A stretch of 64,000 nt of DNA from Chondrosia reniformis (Eukaryota; Porifera; Demospongiae; Chondrillida; Chondrillidae), in NCBI GenBank assembly GCA_947172415.1, contig OX359191.1, positions 7,983,130 to 8,047,129 on the forward strand, given 5' to 3'. The position numbers and the translations under genes were made by a program. A model generated the notes under the pieces. That model had not been told where the DNA came from and made no database searches. It worked only from the letters and a program-made list of their open reading frames with translations. Position 1 is the first letter of the stretch. Every line of letters starts with the position of its first letter. This document shows positions 51,101 to 62,130 of the stretch, piece after piece.

Positions 51101-52110
51101 TGTGGATGAAGAAAGTTACATTAATTCCCAGAAATTTATAATTATACTTATACTGATGTTCTATATGAGAAACTATAGGAAAATTCACTTTCAACATTAA
51201 ATCATCATGACATCATGTAATAGATTTATATATAGTTAAGCACCTTCAACACAAAACTGAACATTGAGGTGCTCTAAAAGTTCATGTTAACAGCATTATA
51301 AACATGTCAGTACTGATACATAAAACTAGTATATATCAGCCCTACATGTAAAAATGGGGATTCTTTAATTTGTTGTTATTTATATATTAATCACAAAACA
51401 CACGCACATCCATAAACCTACATGGTTAGAAGCTATACAAGCTGTATAATGACATACATATAGGCTACATATAATAAGAAAAGAGAATAAGAAAATAATT
51501 ACAGGAGTGTATAAGGCCATTAATATTCCAGCGATTATTAAAATAGCCATATACACATATAAACAGCCATATATTTGCTTGGCTCAGTGCAATTAACATT
51601 AACTCCCTTATATGCTAGTTGAGTTGAGGATCCACCCACCCATTCATGATTTGGTTTCTTTGATGTGATATATAGGACACATGCATATAGGTTTCATGTT
51701 ATTTGCAGTTATATAGTATAGTGCAGAATTATATACAATATATAAAACACATACATAAAGATCCCTAGATCTAGTATGGAATCCAAGGACTTGGAAAAGA
51801 CTAAAAAGAAGAAAGTCAATCAATATATAGGTCACATTAAAGGTACTAGTAGGTCAGTGGAGAGAGGATTAAGTAAAAAGCGATTGATTTAATTACTTAC
51901 TGGTCTTTTGGCCACTTGAGGAGACTGTACACAGTTGTCAATATTATCGGCAAGCTCGTAGAGAATTTCAGTACGGATGGGACTTCGGTAGACATAGAAT
52001 ACAACTACAGGAATACTGAAAAACGCAACAAGAAAAAGAGAAACAGCTACCGCAAGTACTTGACTTTTGTATCGACAGATACTACATCCCGGTCTGATTT
52101 CATCTTCCAT
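48198..52110 (-). CDS. Frizzled-like 7TM receptor D (near-identical to B)
   Basis: Exons 52110-51901, 50527-49914, 49683-49628, 49501-49394, 49322-48982 and 48611-48198 give 580 aa. Each exon is exactly as long as its counterpart in gene B and all phases match. Differences are a few substitutions, for example RPSPSE instead of RHSPSE at the C-terminus and small changes in the cysteine-rich domain. Signal-anchor exon, cysteine-rich ectodomain, seven membrane segments and a KTxxxW-less tail are as in B. The 5' flank and introns are also nearly identical, so the B/D duplication is recent. Whether both copies are expressed cannot be told from sequence. Because pseudogene C lies downstream of D on the same strand, its free exon 1 cannot serve D by ordinary splicing. 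Confidence 0.75.
48770..48825 (-). other. hammerhead-like motif, decayed core (copy in gene D)
   Basis: This is the paralogue of the motif at 38985-39040. It has the same CTGATGA plus AGACC/GGGTC stem and the same loss of the GAAA G, so the decay predates the duplication. Confidence 0.4.
50711..50762. repeat. CA/GA compound microsatellite
   Basis: CACACACATGCACACG...ACACAC is followed by AGAGAGAGAGAGAG in gene D intron 1. It is longer than the run at the matching position in gene B. Confidence 0.9.
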
Positions 52111-52989
52111 TCTTGCAAGTGGTACTGCTTCGATTCGCTATGTCTACTTATTCACAAATTGAAATACATTTATAAGGCTTTGTTAAAAGGTTGCACTTTA
52201 AATTGGGGACTAACGGAAGCCATACAGTGCCTTGTGGAATTTCTATATTTAATACGGCTTTTCAAATCTCTTTCATGATCATTTACAGAACTTCGTCCGT
52301 TATCCATAATACCCCTCGCAAAATTGCTATTGATGTGTGTCACTGTGTGCATATTCTCGCTCATCGTTGTCTCGCCAGACAGACCGCCATCTATTTATCA
52401 AACCCTCCATTTTTGTTTTTAACGTTAACCCTTCACACTATCAAATGCACCCCTATTATCTCAGGAAGATATAGTGCTGGAAAATTACCCATTATATGAG
52501 AACCAACGAAAGCTACTAGTCCAGTCTAACTGTTTCAACACCATTGGTATAGTAATGGTATATATAGCAAGCAATTGAAGTATATCTCTCAAAGTAGGAA
52601 TGGCCGAAAAAAACCTGGCCGCCCTATCCAATATATTAAGCAACTTAATCATACACTTCTGTGTTTGGTTAAGTTACTTAAATTTCAGTATATATGCAAC
52701 TTCTGTATAATTAGCCTTATCACTGTCTTGTTTCGATACTTTTTGCAGATGTACCAGTGAACACTGCCATTCCTACTTCTAACATCATTTTTGTAAATGT
52801 TTTTATTTACTTTATACTTCTATTTGCCTAATCTCTCATTATACAATAAGCTATATATTTAGTGCTGCAAATCTGTGAGTTAACACATGATGTAAGCATT
52901 CACAGATATCTATAAATGATGACCAATATTAAGTTATAGAAAGTTTGATGTATATTAAATATTATACAATATTTTCAACAAGTTATTAA
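52111..52989. other. 5' flank of gene D and empty LINE site
   Basis: No exon was seen. The stretch is collinear with 42330-43176. At about 52955 the sequence GATGTATATTAAATATTATAC is continuous, whereas at the B/C interval the same words are split by the LINE fragment. A partial 170-bp-family monomer lies at 52860-52945. Confidence 0.6.
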
Positions 52990-55585
52990 CTAATTACAAG
53001 AATAACTTGAGCTGGTAGAAGAAAAACTCTTTAATTTCTTCCACGTACGTACAATTGTAGACTTAGCCTTTTTAAAATCTCCCGGAGACAGAGGGAAAAT
53101 GAGGTTCACCAAGCTAACCAATCCAAGACTTGTCCTACTCAAGACACTGAAAATGGTATATACAGTTCTGTTGTAAGGGGTTACGTATTGACATCTGGGA
53201 TCATGTCCACTAAACTGACATTTGGCATAAGCAATCAGGCTCTCATATTCAGCTCCTGCAATGGCCACACGAAAAGAAAACATAGCTAGGACCAGTACAC
53301 CAAAGAAGACTGCCACGGCTGAGAGTAATATAAACTTGATTTCAGGAGTACTGAGAGGACTTTCTGTTTGCTGGCCTGGACGTCTTTTGAGACGTCTACT
53401 ATTTCTCAAAACTTTGGCATTATAAGCCTACATTGAACATAAGCATAGTTAACATTAACCTTACAATACTGTGAATGACCAGTTGAATTTGTGAATACAT
53501 AATACAGTAACTGTAAAATTTTAATGTACCTTATGCAACTGCTGCACTAGAAATACCATCATTATACAACCGATGAGGAGTAGCACAGTAGTTGGAAGAA
53601 TGAGACTGTAAAAGACTGCATCTAAATTCCCAGGTAGGCAGTAATTTGGTGGAAAATTGGCCACAGTATAAGGACTGACAGCTAGAACTACTACTGGTCC
53701 AACTGCACCAATCAAAATCACTATTGGTACAGTTATGGCATGGAGAAAGCAAGCTCTCTGCTTCAACCTTTTCCTTCCAAAAAAGGGAAATTTTAGGATA
53801 ATAAGGATGTATGAGAAATGTACAATCCAAAATCCAAGCACAGCAATTGGTCCAAAATGTAAAATAAATCCTATGAGACAGAGCCAACAGTGAATCAATT
53901 ATCAAATATGAAGGTATAAGTTCAAAAATATATAGACTCACCAGAAAGAGAGCAGGAAGGAGTTGGAGGACTTGTAAGTGTTCTTAATGCATCAGGATGA
54001 CTACAAAAAAGGTTTGGGCCTCCAATAGTTGATACTAGGAAAATCAACCCTGCATGTGATAAACAAAGCACTTTTACATAGCATAAACAAAATGAGCAAA
54101 TATGGCAGCAAAACGAGCCTGGCATTAAAAGAAAATATATAAATGCATAAACATACCAATCAACATTTCAATAAAGTTTTCATAAACCACTAGGACAGTT
54201 GGGAATGTAAATCTATTGAAAATAAAATAATTACTATAAACTTGGCAATGAATATGTAATGCACAAACAACATAATAAAAACATAATGATCCATTATGTT
54301 ACCTCCAGTTTGTCAGGTAGCCAATTAACTATGTATGAATTCTAACTCAAAGGTGTGAACATTTGTGTATATTATGTACATAGTATAGCTATATTCATAA
54401 TCCCATTGGAAGATATGCTCATATGAAAGTCTGTTGCAGATTAAGGCTGTGACATAAGAAAAATAGAGCAGTCAACCATACATAAATATACAACTTTTTC
54501 CTTGAAACGAGAGCACTATGCTAAAATGTATATATATGTATATGTGACACTGTCTGGGCTGTAGTGTATAATATATATACTCTCACATTTCCTTCCTTCT
54601 AATAAGAGCAAGAATAAGAAACAGAGTACCGCCAATCAGAGTTAATATAGGCACTAAGTATGTCAAAGCAAGGTTAGCTTCCAATAGCTCAGGCTGAATA
54701 AACACAGCCTCTGTACAGCTGGGCACACAGAAGATTGAGGGGCAGACGTTGACGAACTGAGGATGACAAGTGACTGTTGTGTTAAAGCTGTTAGTCCTGC
54801 TGCCATTGGTACCACTACACTCTGGTACATATTTGGTGTACTCAGGGCGTACTAAGCTTACAAGATTAAACTCAGTACTACAGTTGTCTCTAAGAGATTC
54901 ACATTGCTGCTGGCTTATTCTTGTTAGCTGTCCATCTTCATTGCAGAGTGGGAAAAGATACCTGCAATATGCCTCTAACGGAAGCTCACCCTCAACAAGA
55001 CATTTTTGTGAAACACTTTGTTGGATTAGTGGGTTGTTTTGAATTTGCATAATAAGTTCATCTATTTTGACAAGTTTTTCTAATTCAGTATGTACAATTA
55101 TAGCTGAGGCGTTTCCAATTGCCGAGACATGTGTATAGCATTTACTTTCTATGGGCAAGGCATGGCAGCTCTTGGATCCCTAGAGGAAGAAGAAAGAAAG
55201 GTATCACAAAAGTAAGTAGAGATAGTCGAATCAATTTGCCAACAAATGAACAATACGAATCCTTACTGCATGTTACAGTAAAAGGATTTCGCATTGCATG
55301 GCAACAACTGAATTTAGCTTTCAATTCAGAAGGTTATGTAGGTCGATGATCCGGAGAAGCTAGCAATACACTTACTAGCAAATGATCTACTGAGTCTTTT
55401 GCACAAATGTCGATACCGTCAGCCAATTCGTGGAGAATATCAAAGTTTTCAGGACTGCGATAGACATAGAATATGGTAACAGGAATACTGAAGAACGCTA
55501 CCAGAAAGAACGAAATAGCGATAGCAAGCACTTGGCTTTTGTATCGACATATGCTTTTTCTCCTCTTAGGTGTACCCTCCTCCAT
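52990..55585 (-). CDS. Frizzled-like 7TM receptor E (divergent member)
   Basis: Exons 55585-55376, 55179-54587, 54212-54157, 54049-53942, 53870-53530 and 53427-52990 give 581 aa with the same phases as A, B and D. An ATG at 55594 (MAKM) could add three residues; 55585 was chosen because exon 1 is then the same length as in the paralogues. The N-terminus of exon 2 (SKSCHALPIESKC), TM1, exon 5 (SPYTVANFPPNYC) and exon 6 are clearly diverged from A/B/D. The core of the cysteine-rich domain (LPLEAYCRYLFPLC and onward) is almost the same, even at silent sites. The C-tail (TWKKLKSFSSTSSSYSCN) is Ser-rich and lacks KTxxxW. Introns 2-5 are compact. The exon 6 and exon 2 fragments of pseudogene C derive from an E-like gene. 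Confidence 0.75.
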
Positions 55586-55654
55586 CTTCGCCATATCTAT
55601 ATATAGTCTATATACGACACCTAACATTATACAACAATAATATTACATTACATG

Positions 55655-56030
55655 GGTGACACAGAAACTGCTCAGTGGAGCAGAAAAAGAAAGAAAATTA
55701 AGAAGAAGGAAAAGATAAGAAAAGACTCCTGCATGTGTCTTCATCTAAAGCTCTCTCCAGGTTTAGTTCCCTATAGGCTTTTTTACAGGGGTAGGCATAG
55801 CATGTAGGAAAATGTTGTATTAGATTTTTCATGCACAAACGGAGGAATACATACGACTGTCTGACCCAGTGGAGAAAAAGATGAAAGAAGGGAAAAGAAG
55901 GAAGAAAAGACTCTTGTATCTTCATCCAAAGCTCTCTTCAGGTTTAGTTCCCCTATAGGCTCTTTTACAGAATAGGCATATAGATATAGCATGTAGGAAA
56001 ATGGTATCTTAGATTTTCATGCTTTGAACA
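55655..56030 (+). repeat. dispersed repeat family R, two tandem copies (4 and 5)
   Basis: Copies at about 55660-55840 and 55855-56025 both have the A/G-rich run, the AAAGCTCTCT(T/C)CAGGTTTAG block, CCTATAGGCT and a GCATGTAGGAAAATG block. The second encodes L-S-D-P-V-E-K-K in frame, then a Lys/Arg-rich stretch. They lie just upstream of gene E. Confidence 0.65.
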
Positions 56031-56639
56031 CACACAAGTCATTCTATGAGGTTCAGATAACAGTAATTCATCATCACTGCCATATGTCTGTAGCCACACT
56101 ATGTTGAGCAGCTAATCTATGGTCAGATGTGTACATATAAATTCAATTGTAACACCTATAGTATATTATTTATTCATGCCAACGTGGACTTATACTTCTA
56201 TGATGCCAACTAAGATAGGCAGTTGATATATCTGTTTCCATGGTATATTGACTGCATTAATAACTTATGATGCTAGTAAGCTAATTAGATTATATAAAGG
56301 GCAACTGTATAGCTATATAATGTGCATCTTAGTGATATTTGACATGTTCTGCATTTCAACATTGACATCACCATTAACCAAAAATTGTAATCACTGATAC
56401 ATTTAAATGTTCAACATGTGATTTGACCTCTCAACATCCTATCAATAGAGAAAAGAAGATGCGAGCAGTATACAAGCAATTACCATTTCTCACTAATATT
56501 CTTAGAAAATCACTTAATCAAGTCGTCAAAGCCTTGTTCATAGTCGAGATTTGCTCATAACAATTCATTGAATATGCACTGGGAAATTGCCTTTGCTAAT
56601 ACTCCATGCAGGGACACCTAAGATATATAAAGCACAACT
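56031..56639. other. intergenic, gene E to SRP receptor beta
   Basis: AT-rich sequence with no recognised exon or repeat. It contains the 3' flank of the SRP receptor beta gene. A TTTATT near 56166 (AATAAA on the minus strand) is a possible but distant poly(A) signal. Confidence 0.4.
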
Positions 56640-58359
56640 TTACTCACAACAGAGTTGCATTATCCAGTTCTCCACTTCTTCAATCTCAGCTCTACTTGAA
56701 GCTTCATCTACTCCATTTCCTCTTGCACTGCACTCAGCAAAACATACTTCATTGTGCAAATCAGAAAATTCAAAATTCTTTCCTTTCTTCCCAACTGTGA
56801 CTGTCTTAGCACCCTTAGCAGTTTCCTCCAAAGTAGATGCACGGCTCTTGCATAGTCGGCTACTACAGTTTAGAGGAAATGCCTTTAAAGACTTCTTGAA
56901 CTTTGTTTGAGGTTAAACATATACAATAGTCTGACAAGCAATTAAGTTCAATTTCCTAGCTCACATTTCTTGTGCCAAATCTCTTTGAATAATGTCTGAA
57001 TTTTTAGAAAGTGACATGTCTGAAGAAATTTTACAAAGAAATTGAAGCACACATTGAACAAATAAATGTTGCCTCATTTTAGTTACCGAGTATATAACGT
57101 GGAGTACCTTGCTTGTTGCAGGCAATGAGTACAGAAAGCCTCTTTTTTGCCAGTGCTTTGTTAGAAAAAAGTTCATACAACATGGCTGCCACATCAATGC
57201 ACTCCTTTGGAAAATTAAAGCTGTCTATTAGAATAATCAGTGCCCTATAGAATAGAGCATGTCATATATGAATAGCATATATAGAAGTGTTAAATGATCC
57301 TAAAATGGCCACCAATTAGTCAGCCATTTTAAATGGTGCACTAAATCTCTATCAGAAGTCTACCTCAGGTTTGGTGTATACTTTTCTAATATAGTTCCCC
57401 TCACTCTCTCGTGTCCAGGTACATCTACCAACTCAAGAGTGCCATTACTCTGTGGAAGAATAGAACTATCTAATTCAATTATGCACTGTACATCATAAAA
57501 TACATGTGTCGTGTTATTATTTACTCATTAATGGAGAAAACAACATATAACTAAAACGGCGAGAATGAAATATATAACCATTACTGGAATCAAAGTTTAA
57601 AAACAGGTAAATGTAAACAAATGCATCAAAATTCTGGCCTCCCTCCCCCTCACACACACTTTATATTTTTATTTTTGGAGCAAACAAATAATTATTTAGA
57701 ATGTGCATACTTTAGTATCACTTTCCCAATATGTATACATACCCATGCAGTCTACCAAACTCTAACCTTTGGCACTTGGTACACACCTGTGTTTTCCTTA
57801 ACAGAAGCATAAGTCTTCTTGTAAGACTTAAATAGCAGCTAACACAAAATGATATAAGCTAAATACAAGCAGTTCCGCAGATACGGGACGAGAACACACA
57901 AATATTTGTACTAGCAACATTGCCACACTGAGAACCAGGGAAGGGGAATAGTTTAGCAGATATTAACTACTGCTTAGCTGCTAAGCATTAATCATAGATA
58001 TTACCAATTCCTGTCTAACCCAACACTAAATAAGTATATCACAAACTATCGCAAATATGTGAACTGCACAACTGCACGACTTATTACCCTACGTGTTCTA
58101 TTTACGTACTCTGTAATACAACAGCGTCTTCCCAGAATCAGAGAGACCAACAATGGCGACTACATTCCTCTTCTTTCTTCTCGAGAAGAGAAAATAAAAT
58201 ACAGCTGGAATAAACGGAAACATAATTTAGTCGATAAATTGAAAGATAGGCCAAACCTTTTGCAAAATTACAATTTTATCACTGTCTAATTAGCTTCATT
58301 AACTCACTCAACAAGAGGAGTAGTGTTGCAGTGCCAGCTATTGTGAGGAGAGTTTCCAT
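56640..58359 (-). CDS. SRPRB: signal recognition particle receptor subunit beta
   Basis: Exons 58359-58308, 58204-58110, 57838-57767, 57449-57364, 57244-57108, 57019-56965 and about 56900-56640. The protein starts with one membrane anchor (METLLTIAGTATLLLLL) followed by a basic RRKKR stretch. The GTPase domain has a P-loop GLSDSGKT, switch-region residues KTYASVKEN, a DVPGHE (G3) motif, an ACNKQD (NKxD-type) G4 motif and a CSARG G5-like motif, with GKKGKNFEF before it. This order is diagnostic of SRP receptor beta, which anchors SRP receptor alpha at the ER membrane during co-translational targeting. All junctions close except the last: the donor after LAQE leaves two nucleotides, but the only nearby acceptor (CAAAG) is in phase 0. 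That points to a sequence error, an unusual site or a missed microexon. Confidence 0.88.
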
Positions 58360-58419
58360 TCTCCTTCAATCAAATACTCGACCACAGAGAGAAAACGCGT
58401 TTCATTTTGATCCACAAAA
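58360..58419. promoter_or_regulatory. 60-bp bidirectional promoter region, SRPRB / YEATS4
   Basis: Only 60 bp separate the two divergent start codons, so 5' UTRs and core promoters must be very short or overlap the other gene's first exon. No TATA box is visible. Confidence 0.6.
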
Positions 58420-60208
58420 ATGGCCGCTGGGCTGGACGTAGCTACTCCTACAAGTGGTAGACGGAAGGTTTGTACTCGTCGAATGCGCTCGTTGTAACTT
58501 ATATTTATGCATTAATTGATATATATATTCTTATATAAGCCATATTTTTGTTATTTGCAGGGCACCATGCTAAGCAAGCCAATTATCTACGGAAATATGT
58601 CAAAGTATTTTGGAAAGAAACGGGAGGACGATGGCCACACTCACCATTGGACATGTTATCTGCGACCGTACAAGTCAGAGGTCAGTATATTTCCTTCAGT
58701 TGCTGTGCCAGTTACTCGTGCTCTCAATGCTCAGTTACTTTTGTACTGCGTGTTTATCCATTGTAGGATATGTCAGTTTGGATCAAAAAGATACACTTTA
58801 AACTTCATGAGAGTTACAACAACCCCGTAAGAAGTAAGCTGAAAATAGTCTTCAATGCATGCATACACTCAGAGATCTTGCTTCAGTGGAGTCACACATG
58901 ACATATGATGTGTACCATGTGTCTGCTGGAGGTTAATAAATCAGCTGTGGGAGATTTATAAATGAGCCATTGGAGATTATAAATCAGCTGTGGGAGATTT
59001 ATAAATGAGCCATTGGAGATTATAAATCAGCTGTGGGAGATTTATAAATGAGCCATTGGAGATTATAAATCAGCTGTGGGAGATTTAATAAATATACTAG
59101 CTGATTTATAAATCAAACAATTGCATGCAACTTTGGCAGGAACAGCACCCCATATGTGTAACATGACTTTAGAAACTTGGCTCATTATCTTTCTTTATAT
59201 TCTTTGGTGTGCAGTATACACCAGACCTCCTTATGAAGTGCACGAAACTGGTTGGGGAGAATTTGAGATTCAAATAAAGGTGTACTTTCAAGATTCAGCT
59301 GAAAAACCAGTAAGTAGGACAAAGAACACAAGTCAATATTACAGGTGTCACTTGACTCATTTTCGACTGCTAAAATTGACTGTAGCTTCAACTTGTGCAC
59401 CAGAAAGGAAGCTTTAGATATTTTCATTTCTGTCTTGCGTACCTGTAGGTAACTATTTACCACTTACTGAAGTTGTTTCAAGCTGATCCACTAGTTGTTA
59501 CGGGCAAGAAAAATTTGGTGTCAGAGCACTATGATGAGATAGTCTTTACTGACCCAACCAATACAATGTACAACCTTCTAACTAACCCAAAGCCACTTGT
59601 ACCAGCTGTTAGACATGAAGCAGGCATCAACTGTTAGTAGTACATGTACTGAAGCACTTTGCATAAATAATCTAAAACACCATTTTCAACATATATACTA
59701 TATCTTTGAATTTAGAGACAAGTGTCTTCTCCTTCTCCTTTACTTCTTGTCCACTGGGACAGACAGCTGTTTCTGGGAATTCCACACTTCATCGGTGACC
59801 TGGGAATCTTTGTCTTCTTCTTGTTCTTTTGTGAGTCATAGTTCATGTTTATTGGTTTTGGAAAGTTCAGTGAGCAATGGACGAGGAATTGACATTATAT
59901 ATACTGGTTTGAAAGATTTATTGATTAATTTTATAACTGTTTCTATAGTGACACTGAATTCATTAAATACTATCTCTTTGGTAAATGCATGTACTTCCTA
60001 CAACTATACTAATTGTGTCCTACTGTCTTGTCTGACAGATAAGGAGAGAGAGGAGAAGACTCTTACTGCGATATTTAGTGCCAGAAAGAGGATCACAGCA
60101 GAGATACAGGATTTGAGTGATAGATTAAAGAACAACAGAGAAGCTGTCCACCGATTAAAAGAGCAAATAGAAGAACAAGAAGAGGACTTTGAGACTGTAT
60201 TGACTTAG
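58420..60208 (+). CDS. YEATS4: YEATS domain-containing protein 4 (GAS41)
   Basis: Exons 58420-58467, 58561-58680, 58767-58833, 59215-59309, 59449-59632 and 60039-60208 give 227 aa, the same length as human GAS41. The YEATS domain shows [58 protein letters not shown] and YHLLKLFQ. The HETGWGEF segment is part of the acyl-lysine-binding pocket. The C-terminus is a coiled coil ([12 protein letters not shown] to the end). GAS41 is a nuclear histone acyl-lysine reader in the SRCAP and TIP60/p400 complexes that deposit H2A.Z. The exon 3 donor was set at 58833 rather than 58826 because only that choice restores the conserved NPVR...PPYE frame. AATAAA at 60254 is a plausible poly(A) signal. It is head to head with SRPRB. 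Confidence 0.93.
58935..59105. repeat. 43-bp tandem repeat in YEATS4 intron 3
   Basis: The unit AAATCAGCTGTGGGAGATTT plus ATAAATGAGCCATTGGAGATTAT is present nearly four times, with the last copy diverging into TTAATAAATA. It ends about 110 bp before the exon 4 acceptor. Confidence 0.9.
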
Positions 60209-60361
60209 CTTATATACTTCCAAGTGATCATGCATGTTATTGATTGTTATTATAATAAAATGTACCATGTATTCCTATACAAAGGTTACAGATTAGTATC
60301 CAACAAAATATATTAGTACACGTGATATTGACAAAATACTTGTGAGCATATAATCTTATAT

Positions 60362-60540
60362 AGTTGGACCTAATAACAGTGACGATGGCCTGCTTCCAGC
60401 CAGCTGGGCTGTGGACAGCTTGCAAGTGGCAATGGCTTATACATGCCCATGCAGGTGCATCCCTGTACCCCATAATCCAATAGTGGCTGGCTATTTCTTT
60501 TGATTTGCTTTGGGCAAAGTAATAATAATAATAATATATA
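60362..60540 (+). mobile_element. LINE 3' tail fragment ending in (TAA)n
   Basis: The blocks AAGTGGCAATGG, TTATAC(A/G)TG(C/T)CCA, GCAGGT...CCCTGTACCCC, and TTTGATTTGCTTTGGGCA before ATAATAATAATAAT match in order the 3' noncoding end of the LINE fragment at 44500-44660. Only the tail is present, as expected for extreme 5' truncation. Confidence 0.6.
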
Positions 60541-60559
60541 CCCCACTCTCATGATATAT

Positions 60560-61560
60560 CAGTTAATGTATGGGGAGAGATATGGCAAATATGAATATAA
60601 ATCAAAATTTCCAAAACTCGATCATGCTTATAGAGCTGTGAATGCTGACACCAAGTAACAGCTTCATATCTTTCCATTTGATAGAGTTACAGAAGTAAAT
60701 GTACAAAAACTCCTAGTATATATAAAAACTAAATGTATGGTGAGAAATATGAGTATAAATTAAAATTTCCAAACTCTTTGAGTATACTTCAGGGATGTCT
60801 GTGAATGCTGACATCATGTCACAGCTTCATATTTTTCCAATTGACAAAGTTACAGCACTAAATGTACATTAGATTCTATTATACAAATTTAATGTATGGT
60901 GAGAGTTACGTAGGGCAAATATAAGTGAACATCAAAATTTGCAAAACTCTTTGGATATGTTTTATGGATGTCTGTGAATGCTGACACCAAGTTTCAGCTT
61001 CACACCTTTCCAATTGACAGAGTTGGGGCACTAAATGTACATTAGACTCTGGTATACAAATTTAATGTATGGTGAGAGATAGGGCAAATTTTAAGTTTCA
61101 TCAAAATTTCAAAAACCCATTGTCCATATTCTATAGATGTTTGTGAATGCTGATACAAAGATTAAGCTTCATATCTCTCCATTTGATAGAGTGACAGCCC
61201 TCAATGTACATTAAATTCTGGTATACAAAGTTAATGTATGGTGAGAGATAGGGCAAATTTTATATAAGTTTCATCAAAACTTCAAAAACCCATTGGACAT
61301 GTTCTATAGACGTCTGTGAATGCTGATACAAAGATTAAGCTTCATATCTCTCCATTTGATAGAGTGACAGCCCTCAATGTACATTAAATTCTGGTATACA
61401 AAGTTAATGTATGGTGAGAGATAGGGCAAATTTTAAGTTTCATCAAAATTTCAAAAACCCATTGTCCATATTCTATAGATGTCTGTGAATGCTGACACAA
61501 AGATTTAGCCTCATATCTCGCCATTTGATAGAGTTACAGAACTACAGTTAATGTACTGTT
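60560..61560 (+). repeat. satellite-like array, block 1 (about 6 diverged units of about 170 bp)
   Basis: Recurring blocks are TATGGTGAGAGATAGGGCAAA, CATCAAAATTT, TCTGTGAATGCTGA(C/T)A, AGCTTCATATCT(T/C)TCC and GTACATTA(A/G)ATTCTGGTATACAAA. Units here are more diverged from one another than in block 2. Confidence 0.85.
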
Positions 61561-61944
61561 TTGTTAGAGAAAATTGCGTAATACTATATATGGCCGACCG
61601 TTAGAAGGTATAATATTAAAAAAAGACAAAAATTCCATACTATATCTGAAAATCTAGAATACTTTCCAATTTTTTATACATAGGGATATGCACTGTGTAG
61701 TACTTGATTGTTATTGAAGTACTATCTATCCATATATTTTATATGGATCTCGTTAAAGTGAAATTTCGTCAATCGACAGCCAACGAAACTCCAAAGAAAA
61801 AAAGTTGGACCATACCGAACGCTACCATCCACGACGCTCAGAGGCCGGGATCGTTGGTAACGTTCAATCGAATCTGCCGAAGCAAATTACTGCCGAGTTG
61901 AGCATTGGGTGTCACTTGCGTGAGAAGAACCAGCTCTTCTCGAT

Positions 61945-62130
61945 ATGGCCGACTCATATGAATCCTTAAAGATATCAGATGCCAATCCCACATTACGTGG
62001 AACCCCCCCGAAATCCGGATTATTGGTGAGCACGTCTCTATGGCACCAACCGATTAGGAGACAGCTTCAGAGTCTAAGCGCTACCAACCTCTATGGGAAC
62101 CGCAACCACCATAGAGATGTGTCCAGGTAG
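61945..62130 (+). CDS. candidate first coding exon, unknown gene
   Basis: An ATG-initiated frame (MADSYESLKISDANPTLRGT...) runs to a good donor-like CCAG-GTAGGC at about 62128. Base composition is more GC-rich than the flanks and the sequence has no similarity to the surrounding satellite. A short frame just upstream (61743-61901, MDLVKVKFRQSTANE...) could be a leader ORF or part of a different exon. No domain was recognised. The remaining exons would lie beyond the array and outside the window. Unspliced, the frame ends within two codons. Confidence 0.35.
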   Translation: MADSYESLKISDANPTLRGTPPKSGLLVSTSLWHQPIRRQLQSLSATNLYGNRNHHRDVSR

